From positions 1-13,663 of the forward strand of contig JAEDGW010000072.1 of the NCBI GenBank assembly GCA_016297325.1: a DNA stretch of 13,663 nt. Direction: 5' to 3'. The position numbers and the translations under genes are program-made. Of the stretch, positions 12,257 through 13,663 are shown piece after piece. The notes beneath the pieces are model-generated. The model saw only the letters and a program-made list of their open reading frames with translations, searched no databases and was not told where the DNA came from. The stretch comes from Coprococcus sp. Its GTDB lineage: Bacteria > Bacillota > Clostridia > Lachnospirales > Lachnospiraceae. Position 1 is the first letter of the stretch. The number at the start of each line of letters is the position of its first letter.

Positions 12257-13513
12257 ATGAAGACACCATTTATTACAAAGGCAAAGGCAGAGGAGATCAT
12301 CAAGGAGATCCCTACACCATTTCACATTTACGATGAAAAAGGAATCAGAGAGAATGCGCGAAAGCTTTACAAGGCGTTTTCATGGAATAAAGGATTCAAG
12401 GAGTATTTCGCTGTAAAGGCTACTCCAAACCCAACAATACTCAAGATCCTCAAGGAAGAGGGCTGCGGAACAGACTGTTCATCACTGACAGAGCTTATGA
12501 TGTCAGACAAGATGGGATTTAAGGGCGATGAGATCATGTTCTCGTCCAATGATACCCCTGCAGAGGAGTTCGTGCTTGCAAAGAAGCTGAACGCAACCAT
12601 CAATCTTGACGATTTCACACACATTGATTTCCTGGAGAAGGCAGCAGGAATTCCAGATAAGATTTGTTGCAGATTCAATCCGGGCGGAAAGTTCTCCATA
12701 TCAACCACCATCATGGACAACCCTGGTGATGCAAAGTATGGTATGACAAAGGATCAGATCATTGAGGCATACAAGATCCTCAAGGCAAAGGGCGTGAAGA
12801 GATTTGGAATGCATGCCTTCCTTGCCAGCAATACAGTGACAAATGAATACTATCCAACACTTGCAAAGATCCTGTTCGAGACAGCAGTTGAGATCAAGGA
12901 GAAGACAGGTGTCAAGCTCGACTTTATCAACCTCTCAGGCGGAGTTGGAATCCCATATACACCGGACAAAGAGCCAAATGACATCATGGTCATCGGTGAG
13001 GGTGTTAGAAAGGTATATGAGGAAGTGCTTGTACCGGCAGGCATGGGTGATGTAGCTATCTTCACAGAGCTTGGCCGTTTTATGCTGGCACCTTACGGAC
13101 ACCTGGTTACAACAGCCATCCATGAGAAGCATACACACAAGGAGTACATCGGGGTGGACGCATGTGCAGTCAACCTCATGAGACCTGCTATGTATGGTGC
13201 ATACCATCACATCACAGTCCTCGGCAAGGAGAATGAGCCTTGCGATCACAAGTATGATGTGACGGGTTCGCTGTGTGAGAACAATGATAAGTTCGCTATA
13301 GACAGAATGCTTCCAAAGATCGATATGGGAGATATCCTTGTCATCCACGACACAGGAGCGCACGGATTTGCCATGGGTTATAACTACAATGGCAAGCTTA
13401 AGTCAGCAGAGGTTCTGCTCAGACCTGACGGATCATTCAAACTTATCCGCCGTGCAGAGACACCGGAGGATTACTTCGCAACTATCAAAGATTTCTGGGA
13501 TGTGGAATTATAA
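12257..13513 (+). CDS. lysA: Diaminopimelate decarboxylase-like PLP enzyme (fold III)
   Basis: 418 residues, normal for LysA, which decarboxylates meso-diaminopimelate to L-lysine. Features: PLP lysine K54 in EYFAVKATPNP, GTDCSSLTEL (71-80), H186 in GMHAFLASNT, the glycine-rich phosphate loop LSGGVGIPY (226-234), TELGRFM (270-276), GVDACAVNLMRPAMYGAYH (299-317), the CE pair C340/E341 in VTGSLCENNDKF expected at the dimeric active site, and GFAMGYNYNGKLKSAEVLLR (370-389). Several motifs depart from the canonical form (HAFLASNT for HIGSQ, TELGR for EPGR), placing it in a divergent LysA-like subgroup. The catalytic residues are present, so decarboxylation of diaminopimelate is the best guess, but another basic or acyl amino acid is possible. 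The ATG follows AAAGGA with about 8-nt spacing. Confidence 0.85.
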   Translation: MKTPFITKAKAEEIIKEIPTPFHIYDEKGIRENARKLYKAFSWNKGFKEYFAVKATPNPTILKILKEEGCGTDCSSLTELMMSDKMGFKGDEIMFSSNDTPAEEFVLAKKLNATINLDDFTHIDFLEKAAGIPDKICCRFNPGGKFSISTTIMDNPGDAKYGMTKDQIIEAYKILKAKGVKRFGMHAFLASNTVTNEYYPTLAKILFETAVEIKEKTGVKLDFINLSGGVGIPYTPDKEPNDIMVIGEGVRKVYEEVLVPAGMGDVAIFTELGRFMLAPYGHLVTTAIHEKHTHKEYIGVDACAVNLMRPAMYGAYHHITVLGKENEPCDHKYDVTGSLCENNDKFAIDRMLPKIDMGDILVIHDTGAHGFAMGYNYNGKLKSAEVLLRPDGSFKLIRRAETPEDYFATIKDFWDVEL

Positions 13514-13562
13514 TATCCCATGTCCGGGGAATCTGGAATTTATAGAGTTATATAGCTAATGA

Positions 13563-13612
13563 AAATACCCCTGGTATCAATTGACAGAAGTTGATTGATA
13601 CCAGGGGTATTT
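13563..13612. terminator. Strong hairpin after lysA, probably bidirectional
   Basis: A 19-bp perfect inverted repeat (13563-13581 with 13594-13612, core ACCCCTGGTATCAAT) with a 12-nt loop. The stem ends in AAAT/ATTT, which gives short U-rich ends in both directions (ATTT then GGATAG rightward, ATTTTC on the other strand). It starts about 50 nt after the stop codon. Position and stability fit a terminator, perhaps shared with a convergent gene beyond the window. Confidence 0.75.
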
Positions 13613-13663
13613 GGATAGTGTGCCTAGCGGCGCACGTTTCTAACGGGTTAAAGTCTCGAATCC

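Noticed and set aside
13611..13663. tRNA-like piece at the right edge (GGATAG, TTTCTAA loop, TCGAATCC)
   Set aside because: Fragments resemble a D-loop, an Arg(TCT) anticodon loop and a T-loop, but the 5' side overlaps the lysA terminator, the anticodon stem has a mismatch and a wobble, and no acceptor stem can be formed inside the window.
1..13663. CRISPR array, insertion sequence, prophage or defence island
   Set aside because: No regularly spaced repeats, transposase, integrase or recognised defence gene is present apart from the single Rpn-family protein.

Overview
The window looks like chromosomal DNA of an anaerobic, low-to-moderate GC Firmicute, most likely a gut Lachnospiraceae (a Coprococcus-like genome would fit, but no single feature proves the genus). 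The grounds are AGGAGG-type ribosome binding sites, clear TTGACA/TATAAT-type promoters, an Rpn-family nuclease gene of the kind common in Lachnospiraceae, an oxygen-sensitive indolepyruvate:ferredoxin oxidoreductase, and an ECF transporter with a Trep_Strep-type S component. I see no rRNA, intact tRNA, insertion sequence, CRISPR array or phage module.

Layout. (1) 1-1764: a leftward ECF transporter fragment (T component cut by the window edge, S component with a missing normal start) lies head to head with a rightward AraC-family regulator. The two reading frames meet within a few bases near 823-831, with no intergenic promoter region left. (2) 1775-3114: a bidirectional hairpin, a leftward Rpn/PD-(D/E)XK nuclease-like gene with a TTG start, and a leader holding a strong promoter, a duplicated ribosome-binding-site block, a hairpin and a possible 31-codon overlapping ORF. 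(3) 3125-5281: alanine racemase (leftward, own promoter and terminator) diverging from a small AT-rich gene for a secreted protein with Ig/FnIII-like beta-sandwich character. (4) 5331-9278: iorA-iorB (overlapping) followed by paaK, an arylpyruvate/aryl-acetyl-CoA module. (5) 9288-9480: a 193-bp long imperfect inverted repeat holding a second hairpin in its loop. (6) 9594-10363: an orphan A24 prepilin-peptidase-like membrane protein and its terminator. (7) 10464-13612: a promoter with a 14-bp perfect palindrome just downstream of it, a class I acyl/aryl-CoA ligase, a diaminopimelate-decarboxylase-like PLP enzyme, and a strong terminator.

How the genes work together. IorAB interconverts aryl-pyruvates and aryl-acetyl-CoA with ferredoxin, and PaaK interconverts aryl-acetates and aryl-acetyl-CoA. 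Together they can ferment aromatic amino acids to aryl-acetates, or run in reverse to build aromatic amino acids from scavenged aryl-acetates. Alr and LysA are amino-acid and cell-wall enzymes. The CoA ligase in front of lysA is of unknown substrate. The AraC regulator probably once controlled the divergent ECF transporter.

Most genes are ordinary core or accessory metabolism. The stretches most worth a second look are the 823-831 gene junction, the leader of the Rpn gene, the 193-bp inverted repeat, and the palindrome at the CoA-ligase promoter. I did not find a convincing new multi-gene system.
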